From Pelobacter propionicus DSM 2379 (GTDB lineage: Bacteria > Desulfobacterota > Desulfuromonadia > Geobacterales > Pseudopelobacteraceae), in the NCBI RefSeq assembly GCF_000015045.1, contig NC_008609.1:2821001-2885000 (forward strand): 64,000 nt of DNA. Direction: 5' to 3'. A program made the translations under genes and the position numbers. Shown one piece after another: positions 21,674-29,485 of the stretch (the stretch's first letter is position 1; every line of letters starts with the position of its first letter). Below the pieces are notes generated by a model, which was not told the origin of the DNA, made no database searches, and saw only the letters and a list, made by a program, of their open reading frames with translations.

Positions 21674-23551
21674 ATGCACCACGGCGGCATGTACGCTGAA
21701 GAGATCACCGGCAAGGCCTACGACACCCGCATCCTGATGCGCTTCGGCCAGTATGTGAGGCCCTATTCCCGCACCATCGCCGTCGTGCTGGTGACGCTGC
21801 CGCTGGTGGCTGCCTGTCGCCTGGCCCAACCCTGGCTCATCAAGCAGGCCATCGATAACCATATCACCACCGGGCGCCTGGCAGGGCTGGAGGAGATCGC
21901 CCTCCTGTTCCTGGCGTTCCTCATGGGGGAGGCGCTGTTCGCCTACCTGCAGGTCTATCTGTTGCAGTCCGTGGGACAACGGGTCATGTCAGACATGCGG
22001 GCGGAGCTCTTCCGGCACGTCACGGGGCTGCCGGTCTCCTGGTTCGACCGCACCCCGGTGGGGAGCGCGGTCACCCGCCTGACCAGCGATGTGGAGGTGC
22101 TGGGGGAGATGTTCGCCTCGGGGCTGATCACCATCGTGGGAGACATCCTGCTTTTGATCGGCATCGTCTCGATCATGCTCTGGATGGATCCGCGGCTGTC
22201 ACTGGCGACCTTTTCGGTGCTGCCTCCGCTCCTCTGCCTGACCTGGCTCTTCCGCCGCCGCATGCGCCAGTCCTTCCGCGAGGTGCGCGCCCGCCTGGGC
22301 AGGCTGAACGCCTTTCTGGCCGAGAGTATCGGCGGCATGGCCATCATCCAGGCGTTCAACCGGCAAAATGACGAGCAGCGCCGCTTCAACGAGCTGAACG
22401 CTTCCTACCGGGACGCCAACATGCCGGTCATCCTGTGGGACGCCTCGCTCTACGCCATCGTGGAGGCGCTCTCCTCCGTTGCCGGCGCCCTGATCATCTG
22501 GTACGGCGGCGGCCGAATCCTGGCCGGCGCCCTGACCTTCGGCGTACTGGTTGCCTTTCTCCAGTACATACAGAAGTTTTTCGGCCCCATCCGCGACCTG
22601 TCGGCCAAGTACTCGGTCATGCAGGGGGCCATGGCCGCCCTGGAGCGCATCTTCGCCCTGCTGGATACGGAAGATGTCCAGGGTTCGAGATTCGAGGTTC
22701 GAGGTTCGAAGGTTGCCCCCCTACCCCCCAACCACGAACCACGAACCGCCCCTCTCGAACCGGCAACCGCGCACCGTGAGCAACGCCCCCCCCTGATCGA
22801 ACTGCGCCACGTTTGCTTCAGCTACCGTGAGGGGGAAAAGGTGCTGGATGATTTCAGCCTGACCGTGCGGCGCGGGGAGCGGGTGGCCCTGGTGGGGGAG
22901 AGCGGCGGCGGCAAGACCACCATCACCCGCCTTTTGACCCGCTTTTACGAGATTCAGCAGGGGGCCATCCTGATCGACGGCAGAGATATCGGCACCCTGG
23001 AGGTGGCGGAACTGCGCCGCCGCATCGGCATCGTCCTGCAGGACCCCTGCCTGTTCAGCGGGAGCATCGAATTCAACATCCACCTGGGGGACGAACAAGC
23101 CAGGCAGCGGGTACGCCAGGCAGCGGCCGGCGTGGGGGCCGACCGCTTCATCGAGCGTTTGCTTGCCGGCTACGGGGAAGAGGTGCGGGAGCGGGGCAAC
23201 AACTTTTCCGTGGGCGAAAAACAGCTGATCTCCTTTGCCCGCGCCCTGGCCTTCGACCCGGAGATTCTGGTGCTGGACGAGGCTACGGCAAGCGTTGACT
23301 CCGCCGCGGAGCGGATGATCCAGGAGGGAATCAGGGGGCTGATGCGGGGACGTACCTCCCTGATCATCGCCCACCGCCTCTCAACTATCCGGGATGCCGA
23401 CCGTATCGTTGTCGTCCAGCATGGGCGCACGGTGGAAGAGGGCACCCACCAGCAGCTGATGGAGCGGCGTGGGGTCTACCACCGCCTGCACCAGTTGCAA
23501 TTCAGCGAGACCACAGCGACACATACCACCAGAGCGGAGCAGACACCATGA
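21674..23551 (+). CDS. ABC transporter, fused permease/ATPase (MsbA/MdlB-like exporter)
   Basis: A 625-residue half-transporter expected to dimerise in the inner membrane. The six-helix exporter domain spans about residues 15-330. The nucleotide-binding domain has Walker A GESGGGKTTI (about residue 408), a Q loop in IGIVLQDPCLFSG, the signature FSVGEKQ (the variant common in this subgroup), Walker B ILVLDEATASVD and an H loop in IAHRLSTIRDADR. The linker, about residues 337-376, contains a repeat-derived in-frame insertion (see 22682-22768). AGGGAG precedes the start. It overlaps the downstream sensor gene by four bases. The substrate is unknown. Confidence 0.93.
   Translation: MHHGGMYAEEITGKAYDTRILMRFGQYVRPYSRTIAVVLVTLPLVAACRLAQPWLIKQAIDNHITTGRLAGLEEIALLFLAFLMGEALFAYLQVYLLQSVGQRVMSDMRAELFRHVTGLPVSWFDRTPVGSAVTRLTSDVEVLGEMFASGLITIVGDILLLIGIVSIMLWMDPRLSLATFSVLPPLLCLTWLFRRRMRQSFREVRARLGRLNAFLAESIGGMAIIQAFNRQNDEQRRFNELNASYRDANMPVILWDASLYAIVEALSSVAGALIIWYGGGRILAGALTFGVLVAFLQYIQKFFGPIRDLSAKYSVMQGAMAALERIFALLDTEDVQGSRFEVRGSKVAPLPPNHEPRTAPLEPATAHREQRPPLIELRHVCFSYREGEKVLDDFSLTVRRGERVALVGESGGGKTTITRLLTRFYEIQQGAILIDGRDIGTLEVAELRRRIGIVLQDPCLFSGSIEFNIHLGDEQARQRVRQAAAGVGADRFIERLLAGYGEEVRERGNNFSVGEKQLISFARALAFDPEILVLDEATASVDSAAERMIQEGIRGLMRGRTSLIIAHRLSTIRDADRIVVVQHGRTVEEGTHQQLMERRGVYHRLHQLQFSETTATHTTRAEQTP
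22682..22768 (+). repeat. In-frame palindromic repeat inside the ABC transporter linker
   Basis: Several copies of a GTTCGAGG-like unit (22682-22714) are followed, after a C-rich spacer, by complementary CACGAACC-like units (22730-22768), giving an imperfect inverted repeat. It is translated as a Pro/Arg-rich segment joining the membrane and ATPase domains. Confidence 0.7.
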
Positions 23552-24447
23552 TAACCATGCAGGAACTACGCGAACACTACCGCTTCACCGACGGGGATGC
23601 CGAGCTGCTTCTGTCGCTCCAGTCCCTGGCACAAGAGCATTTGGACAGTTTCTCCCAGGAGTTTTACGACTACCTGTACGGTCTGCCCGACACGGCCGCC
23701 ATCCTCAACAAATGCAACCGGGTCCACCTGCGCCAGATGCACAACACCTGGTTTTTATCGCTCTTCTCCGGCATCTACGACAACCACTACCTGAGCCACC
23801 TGGTACGCATCGGCCACGCCCACGTCAGGGTGGGCCTCAACGTGCATTTCGTCAACGCCGCCATGAACCAGGTGCGCCACTTCCTGCTCAACCTGATCGA
23901 CGGCAGCTACCACGACCGGGAGCAGCGCCGCCTGCTGCGCGAGGCGGTGGAGAAGATGTTGGACATGAACCTGGACGTGATGGGCAGTTCCTACCGCGAG
24001 GAGGAGATGAAAAAGGTCTTCCTCTCCCGCAGGGTGGAATCTTACCTGATCACCGCCACGGAACGCTTTACCTTCGGGCTCAACCTGATACTGGTGCTGG
24101 CCCTGGCAGGGCTCTCCATCTCGGTGGTCTGCCTGTTCGTCTGGGATATCGGTCACATCTTCCAGGGCAACATAGAGAAAGGGATCCTGAGCGCCCTGGG
24201 TGAGCTGCTGATCCTCTGGATGATGATCGAGCTGATGGACAACGAGATCAAGAATCTGAAGGGGGGCAAGTTCAACATCCTGATCTTCATCGGCGTGATC
24301 ATCGTGGCCATAATCCGCGAGATACTGATCTCCACCCTGCGTCACGACGACCTGACCACCCAGGGCTTCCTTGCCGGAACCCTGCTGATCCTGGGGATCG
24401 TCTACTACCTGGTCTCCCTGGCCCAGAAGAACATGACAAAGGGGTGA
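23548..24447 (+). CDS. Protoglobin-domain membrane protein (heme sensor with PsiE-like C-terminus)
   Basis: A 299-residue two-part protein. Residues 1 to about 165 look like a protoglobin/globin-coupled-sensor domain (HYRFTDGDAELLLSLQSLA; probable proximal His in RIGHAHVRVGL), which binds heme and diatomic gases in known members. The C-terminal part has four hydrophobic helices (about residues 183-205, 215-233, 243-262, 275-292) with ELLILWMMIELMDNEI, resembling PsiE-like membrane domains. The start overlaps the ABC transporter stop (ATGA) and the HAD gene starts three bases after its stop, so the three form one operon. There is no enzymatic output domain, so signalling would be through the membrane part or a partner. 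Confidence 0.8.
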   Translation: MITMQELREHYRFTDGDAELLLSLQSLAQEHLDSFSQEFYDYLYGLPDTAAILNKCNRVHLRQMHNTWFLSLFSGIYDNHYLSHLVRIGHAHVRVGLNVHFVNAAMNQVRHFLLNLIDGSYHDREQRRLLREAVEKMLDMNLDVMGSSYREEEMKKVFLSRRVESYLITATERFTFGLNLILVLALAGLSISVVCLFVWDIGHIFQGNIEKGILSALGELLILWMMIELMDNEIKNLKGGKFNILIFIGVIIVAIIREILISTLRHDDLTTQGFLAGTLLILGIVYYLVSLAQKNMTKG

Positions 24448-24449
24448 AC

Positions 24450-25058
24450 ATGGCCACCCTGCCCGCAGCCCATATTCTGGCCGGCTTCACCCACGGCTTC
24501 CGCCACCGCCGGGAACTGGCCCGCATCCTGGCTGAGACTCCCGCCAACTGTTCCATCCTGAGGCTCGACCCACACAGACTCAGGGCCGAGGGCATCCGGG
24601 TGCTGGCCCTGGATTTCGACGGCGTGCTGGCGCCCCACGGAAGCCCCGTCCCGCTCCCCGTGGCAGTGGAGTGGATGGATCGCTGCGCCGCGCTCTTCGG
24701 CGAGGCGAACATCTTCATCCTCTCCAACAAGCCGACGGACGAGCGCCGCCAATGGTTCGGGAACCGCTTCCCCGCCATGCGCTTCATCTCCGGCGTACGC
24801 AAGAAGCCGTTCCCCGACGGCCTGGAGAGGGTCGCGGAGATGGCGGTGGTCCCACCTTCAGCCATCCTGATGGTTGACGACCGGCTGCTCACCGGCTGCC
24901 TGGGAGCGCTGGTGGCCGGCGCCCGTCCCGCCTACATCCGCGCCCCCTACGTCTCCTTCAGCCAGCGTCCCCTGGCGGAGCTGGTCTTTATGCTGCTACG
25001 CTCATCCGAGCGGCTGCTGGTCCGCCTGGGGGGGGTAACCTCCCAATATATCGAATAA
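24450..25058 (+). CDS. HAD-superfamily phosphatase (YqeG-like, subfamily IIIA)
   Basis: A 202-residue HAD hydrolase. Motif I is LALDFDGVLAPHG (nucleophile and acid/base Asp), motif II is FILSNKP, the motif III Lys region is RKKPFPDG, and motif IV is ILMVDDRLLTG. It resembles YqeG/GEP4-type phosphatases, which in some lineages act on phosphatidylglycerophosphate; the bacterial substrate here is not certain. The start is taken at the ATG (24450) rather than the overlapping GTG at 24444, with AAGGGG upstream. It is the last gene of the exporter-globin-phosphatase operon. Confidence 0.82.
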   Translation: MATLPAAHILAGFTHGFRHRRELARILAETPANCSILRLDPHRLRAEGIRVLALDFDGVLAPHGSPVPLPVAVEWMDRCAALFGEANIFILSNKPTDERRQWFGNRFPAMRFISGVRKKPFPDGLERVAEMAVVPPSAILMVDDRLLTGCLGALVAGARPAYIRAPYVSFSQRPLAELVFMLLRSSERLLVRLGGVTSQYIE

Positions 25059-25103
25059 AGCCAAGCCTGCCCCACATCTCCACGGCCCTACCGATTCTCC
25101 CAA

Positions 25104-26510
25104 TCAGAAATCCAGCGGGCTCTTCGGCTCTTTCACCGTCCTGACCGGCACGCAGTGGGTGTAGATCATGGTGGTTTTCAGGCTGGAATGTCCCAACAGG
25201 GTTTGAATCACGCGGATATCGTAACCGGCCTGCAGCAGGTGAGTGGCAAATGAGTGACGGAAAGTGTGTGATGTTACCCTCTTGGGGATTTTAGCCCTGC
25301 GCACCGCCGGATAGAGCGCCTCCTGAAGCTCCGATTCATGCAAATGCCAGCGCCGACGCTGGCCGGTTTCCGCAACCAGGGTCAGATTCTTCTGAGGGAA
25401 AAACCACTGGTGGACGAACTCCTTGGGCGCCTTGGGGTATTTCTTCTCCACAGCGTCATCCAGAAACACTCCATCGTACCCGGCGCTCAGGTCCCGGTCA
25501 TGCAGTTCGCCAACCACCTTGATCTGCGCTCGCAATTCCGGCACGAGCGACTCCGGCAACGGCACGGTGCGATCCTTCTTCCCCTTGCCGTGGATGGTAA
25601 GAATGCCGGCGTCAAAATTGAAATCCCGCACCCTCAGTTGAAGACACTCGAACTGCCGCAATCCGCAGCCGAACAGCAGCTTCACCACCAGATTAAACGG
25701 ATAGGAGAGCTGGGCAAGGATGGCGTCGATCTCGGGCCGGGAAAGAACGACCGGGATATACAAAGACTTTTTTGCCCGTGGCACGTCGCGCAGCTCACCG
25801 AATTCCCGTTTCAAGCCGTGGCGATAGAGAAACAATAGGGCATTGAATGCCTGATTCTGGGTTGATGCCGCAACTTTGCATTGTACCGCCAGGTACGTCA
25901 TATATTCCTTCACATCAGCGGTCGCAAGTTCCTGTGGTGACTTATCCTTCAGGAAGCGCTGGAACTGCCGGGACCAGTTGGCATAGGTTTTCAACGTCTT
26001 GCGGGAATAATGGCGCACCTTGATTTCTGCCGCCATCGTGGCCAGCAGTGCATCCCATTCCGGTGATTTTGATTTTTCCTGATATCCAGCCTCGGTATAC
26101 TGAGATGGACTTCTCCTGACGATGAGGCGTTCTGTTTCATCGGGAACAGATTGAGACTCAGCCGGGGCCGACATTTCATATTCTTTCAATTCCGCTACTG
26201 TTCCGGCACCCGCCTCAAGAGAGTAACGTTCCCGAACTTTCGTGTATTCTTCCTCTTGCTTCATCTCAAAATAGAGCGAGACGGCATGGGCAGCCCGCTG
26301 TCGCTGATTGTCAGACTGTTTCTTCTCCCGCAGTTTTTCGCAGAACAGCCGAACACGTTCTGACTTGGATTCAGGAACCGGATACTTATCGCAGAAATCA
26401 AGATAATACCGCAGCCACTTTTTGTACTCCGCATGAATGGCAGCGTCGATTCCCCGCGTATTGAGATGCGCAACATAGCCGGTAAACATGGCATTCGGAA
26501 TAAGTAGCAT
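25104..26510 (-). CDS. intI: Integron integrase (IntI-type tyrosine recombinase) with extended N-terminus
   Basis: A 468-residue tyrosine recombinase. Catalytic residues: Arg in FGCGLRQFECLQLRV, Lys in GKGKKDRTVPLP, the HxxR box HTFRHSFATHLLQAGYDI, His in LLGHSSLKTTM, nucleophile Tyr in MIYTH. The IntI-specific insertion between patches II and III is visible (KYPKAPKEFVHQWFFPQ), and the C-terminus ends in SPLDF like IntI proteins. About 140 extra N-terminal residues look like a second SAM-like core-binding domain. The start is set at the ATG at 26510, seven bases after AAGGAG. It faces away from the cassettes, the normal integron layout. Confidence 0.92.
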   Translation of the reverse strand: MLLIPNAMFTGYVAHLNTRGIDAAIHAEYKKWLRYYLDFCDKYPVPESKSERVRLFCEKLREKKQSDNQRQRAAHAVSLYFEMKQEEEYTKVRERYSLEAGAGTVAELKEYEMSAPAESQSVPDETERLIVRRSPSQYTEAGYQEKSKSPEWDALLATMAAEIKVRHYSRKTLKTYANWSRQFQRFLKDKSPQELATADVKEYMTYLAVQCKVAASTQNQAFNALLFLYRHGLKREFGELRDVPRAKKSLYIPVVLSRPEIDAILAQLSYPFNLVVKLLFGCGLRQFECLQLRVRDFNFDAGILTIHGKGKKDRTVPLPESLVPELRAQIKVVGELHDRDLSAGYDGVFLDDAVEKKYPKAPKEFVHQWFFPQKNLTLVAETGQRRRWHLHESELQEALYPAVRRAKIPKRVTSHTFRHSFATHLLQAGYDIRVIQTLLGHSSLKTTMIYTHCVPVRTVKEPKSPLDF

Positions 26511-26818
26511 GCCAATCTCCTTTGACATTGTTTTTACTTCAGACTATATTGCCCACTAATTAACTCGTGCCTATATTGTGTTGCATATCAAGATCACCAA
26601 CTGAGCCAGGAAGAACCGAAAATTATTTCCGGGAGGTTGGCCATAAAACTTTACAACATGCCACATATCATGTTGGCCAGTTTGATTTTATATATATTTT
26701 AGTAACTTGAGTAAATAATGTTTTATGTTTTACGCAGTGGCATCCAGATCTGGTGGAATGTTGACTAGGTCTGATCAATAAGGCGTTGGCAGTATAGAAC
26801 CTACAAAAAAGGATTTTT
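26511..26818 (+). other. Integron leader with probable attI and first cassette junction
   Basis: This AT-rich 308-base gap between intI and the first cassette gene should hold the intI promoter, attI and any cassette promoter. The best junction is GTTGGCA at 26785-26791 (GTTRRRY-like), placed 28 bases before the first cassette gene, so cassette 1 would begin at 26786. Other GTTGG words occur at 26635 and 26671. The exact attI limits cannot be fixed from this sequence alone. Confidence 0.5.
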
Positions 26819-27357
26819 ATGATGGACATTCTCGGGGCTATTGGAGGAATTGCAGGAGTCGTCTCAACAATTCTGTTCGTCATATTCCGTAACAGCGCTC
26901 AGAAGTACGTTGATGAAAAAGCAAAAAATTTGGCAACAATTGAAGATACTGCCAGGATTACAACAGAAGTAGAGAAGGTGAAGACGGGGTACTTGCTTCG
27001 ATCCCATGCGTGGAAGCAGATTTTCGAAAAAGAATACGCCCTTTTAAAGGAAGTATGGAATTCAACATGGGAATTTCAGGCAACAGCACGGTCCCTTCGG
27101 CCAATAATGGATCATTTGCCCGAAGACACAGACAAACAACGAGAGGTATTTATTGAACGGCATAAAGTCTTTGCTGATAGCGTTAAGAATTTTCGGGATG
27201 TAGTGATAAAAAACAAGCCATTTATCCCGCCTCGTGTTTATGAGATATGCCTTGCCCTTCGCGAGATTGTTGTTGAGTTACAGGTCGATTTTGAAATTAG
27301 CTTCAATGATGATCAGCGCGCGGACTGGAGGAAAATTCACGAATGCGGAAAAAAACT

Positions 27358-28694
27358 CAGTAATTTCCGGTTAGGTCTTTGCATGTCGTCGTTTTTTCTT
27401 TAAAAGTTTGTTTTTGTGGGATTTTTGCTGTGTTCGCATCCGTTTTTGCTCTAGTTCTTCTGCTGCCTCATTGGCGATTTGGTTGCGTAATTCCCGTACC
27501 CGAGTGATGCTGACTGGTTCGTTGTGCTGCTCCCGGCAGTAAATAGCAAGAAGCAGATAGGTTATAAGGCCGCCAAGAAGCTGGACCATCAGCCCGTACT
27601 TGCTCCTGGCGATCAGGTGGTACACCTTGAGATGGCGTTTCCACCAGCCAAAGAAGGTCTCGATGTTCCAGCGGAGCTTATAGACTTCGGCGACTTGTTC
27701 AGCGGTCAGGTCGTACCTGTTGGTAGCGATCCAGTAATCTTTACCGTCAACACGGTAACCAACAAGGCGCAGTTCTTTCTCAGTCTGGTTTACGCCTTTG
27801 GTGCCGAGCATTACGATCCGGTCATAGAAGATAATACTGTCAGGATTGACGGCATTCTCTCTGATGACTATCTTGATCGTATTCTCCCTGATACGACAGA
27901 CAAAGAACTTCTCGGCGGCCTGCCACTTGTCAAAGTGGTCATGGGACTGATACCCGCGATCCATAACGCCGGTTTCGCCTTTGTCGATGATCTTGTCAAC
28001 AAAGGGGCGCTCACCCTCTTTACCGTCGCTGAGGTATATCTTCCTGGGAATGCCCCGGTTGATATCGAAGCCGACATGAGCCTTGGCCTTCTTTGAGCCG
28101 CTTCGGTAATCAGCCCATTCCATGGACAGCACAGCATCAATCAAAGAGCCATCTATGGATACCAGGTTGCCAAGGTGAGCGTATTCGGCCGGAAGCACTT
28201 TGCCTGCTTGCTTGACCAGATGTCCGAATACCTCACTTAGCTGCTCAAGGCCACGGTTATTGATCGCCTCGAAGAAGGCGCTCTTTTTGATCCCCTTGGG
28301 GGGAGCAACGCACTCCTTGGCAAAGTCATTCTGTTCCAGAGCCTGCAGCAGTTCGCTCCCGGAAGAAAACTCTTCAAGGTGATAGAAAATCAGGGCCTTT
28401 AGCTGATCATCAAAGGTCATTTGCAACGGGCGGTACCCCCTGGATTCAAGTTGTTTATCGGACTTGAATCTCTCAAAAACCGGGGTAAGAAGCAATTTGA
28501 AAGCACGTGCTTTTCGTCGTTGTTTCAGTCGCTTGAAAGGTCGCATGTCGTAACTCGTGTAATATTAAGTAGTTACGATGGTGGCCCGCCAATTTTTTAC
28601 TAAAAGTCAAGCAAAAAAAATGTGGCATCACGCTGATTTTGTTACTTTTTTACATTCTCAAAGAACCATGCAAAGACCTAACCGGACGACGCTG
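27358..28694. mobile_element. IS4-family insertion sequence, 1337 bp
   Basis: The ends read CAG at 27358 and CTG at 28694. The terminal inverted repeats share CAG at the tips, differ over six bases, then match exactly over 19 bases (CCGGTTAGGTCTTTGCATG at 27367-27385 and its complement at 28667-28685). The element carries one transposase gene on the minus strand and is flanked by a 9-base direct repeat. Everything looks intact, so it could still be active. Confidence 0.9.
27371..28546 (-). CDS. IS4-family DDE transposase
   Basis: A 391-residue transposase of the IS4 group. The first catalytic Asp is in SIDGSLIDAVL, the second in GVMDRGYQSHD, and Glu in NIETFFGWWK, which together with YKLRWNIE forms the IS4 signature Y-x2-R-x3-E-x6-K. 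The C-terminus is very basic (KNKLLKKKRRHAKT). It fills the element between its terminal repeats and is full length with no frameshift. Confidence 0.93.
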   Translation of the reverse strand: MRPFKRLKQRRKARAFKLLLTPVFERFKSDKQLESRGYRPLQMTFDDQLKALIFYHLEEFSSGSELLQALEQNDFAKECVAPPKGIKKSAFFEAINNRGLEQLSEVFGHLVKQAGKVLPAEYAHLGNLVSIDGSLIDAVLSMEWADYRSGSKKAKAHVGFDINRGIPRKIYLSDGKEGERPFVDKIIDKGETGVMDRGYQSHDHFDKWQAAEKFFVCRIRENTIKIVIRENAVNPDSIIFYDRIVMLGTKGVNQTEKELRLVGYRVDGKDYWIATNRYDLTAEQVAEVYKLRWNIETFFGWWKRHLKVYHLIARSKYGLMVQLLGGLITYLLLAIYCREQHNEPVSITRVRELRNQIANEAAEELEQKRMRTQQKSHKNKLLKKKRRHAKT

Positions 28695-28878
28695 AAAAAA
28701 ACTGGATGAAAAACTCGAAGAACTTAATGATGAGATTCGTGGCTATATTCACGGCAAAATATATTCAGCAAACCAAGCCATAGACACAGAAACATAATGG
28801 GTTCTCCCATCGGATAAAATGATAATGAGGACGAAACATGAGGGGGCAGCCCTTGAAAGTGGAAAACTAACAGCGTAG

Positions 28879-28950
28879 TTCCCAACCCACTCGGCGGCAG
28901 CTGGTCAGCGCGGAGGACCGCGCTGCCGCTGCGCCTCAGCCCCGTTAGCT
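28879..28950 (+). other. attC site of cassette 1
   Basis: A 72-base site from TTCCCAAC to the junction GTTAGCT. The inner part folds into an 18-pair stem with an AGGA loop (28914-28917) and three single bulged bases on the left arm (28897, 28902, 28905), the extrahelical-base pattern of attC sites. Recombination would fall after G28944. The outer core pairs imperfectly (6 of 8) with the proposed cassette start at 26785. Confidence 0.8.
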
Positions 28951-28959
28951 GAAAGAATT

Positions 28960-29409
28960 ATGACAAAAACAAACACAACGAAATCTGCATTGTTTTTCAG
29001 AGTAATGGTCTTCGTGGCGATTCACGTAGCGACCTTTGCGGCAATACTCAAAATCGAATGGCTGCAAAGCTTTCAAATGGCGGTTCTGGTCATTCCAGCA
29101 GCGAGTTACTTTACGATATTTTTCATTGAAGCAAAATCAAGAATAAACAAAGGATTGCCATATGATGAAGTGTGGAGAGGATGTTTCTGGTTTTCGTTCT
29201 GGGCCGGAGCATCTTTAACACTTCCATTCATCATATTCAGAGTGGGGCCTGATGGCCCCATAAAACTTGAGGACCTCAGCGTCAATTATTTGCTAGCATA
29301 TCCAATAAGTTGTGCAGTGTTTGGTGGGCTTACGGGACTTATAGGCACTGTTCTGATAAATCAGTTTTATGGCGCGCTTGGCGGCAATAACGATAAATGC
29401 AACAGCTAA
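28960..29409 (+). CDS. Cassette 2 gene: small integral membrane protein, unknown function
   Basis: A 149-residue protein with about four hydrophobic helices (near residues 10-28, 36-54, 70-90, 112-138) and short charged ends. It starts 15 bases after the cassette junction and its TAA stop lies inside the CAGCTAAC core of the next attC, both typical of integron cassettes. I do not recognise a family. Base composition is AT-rich compared with the flanking chromosome, consistent with acquisition as a cassette (28945-29457). Confidence 0.75.
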   Translation: MTKTNTTKSALFFRVMVFVAIHVATFAAILKIEWLQSFQMAVLVIPAASYFTIFFIEAKSRINKGLPYDEVWRGCFWFSFWAGASLTLPFIIFRVGPDGPIKLEDLSVNYLLAYPISCAVFGGLTGLIGTVLINQFYGALGGNNDKCNS

Positions 29410-29463
29410 CCAGGCGGCGGCACACAGACGCTGACGCGCTGGTGCGCCCCCACACCGTTGAAA
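29403..29463 (+). other. attC site of cassette 2
   Basis: The site starts with CAGCTAAC (29403-29410), the exact reverse complement of GTTAGCTG at the start of the same cassette (28944-28951). It ends at GTTGAAA (29457-29463), with an imperfect GC-rich inverted repeat between. This self-complementarity of cassette start and attC end is diagnostic of a cassette excised and inserted by IntI. Confidence 0.82.
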
Positions 29464-29485
29464 AATTTATTGAAGAAAGACCCAT

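Larger units (their letters stand above)
27349..28703. repeat. 9-base target-site duplication flanking the IS
   Basis: AAAAAAACT occurs directly at 27349-27357 and 28695-28703, one copy on each side of the element. A G before the left copy makes a 10-base reading possible. Confidence 0.85.
26819..28797 (+). pseudogene. Cassette 1 gene of unknown function, split by an IS
   Basis: The reading frame starts MMDILGAIGGIAGVVST, with an N-terminal membrane helix (about residues 4-24) followed by a mostly helical, charged region. It is interrupted at 27357 by the IS element. Removing the element plus one copy of the 9-base duplication joins 26819-27357 to 28704-28797 in the same frame and gives a 210-residue protein ending QAIDTET. 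AAGGA precedes the start, 33 bases from the cassette junction, typical of cassette genes. I do not recognise a family. The disrupted product would lack its last 31 native residues and gain an IS-encoded tail. Confidence 0.8.

Noticed and set aside
26668..26883. 71-residue minus-strand ORF in the integron leader
   Set aside because: It spans the attI/cassette junction, lacks a ribosome site and overlaps the start of the cassette gene.
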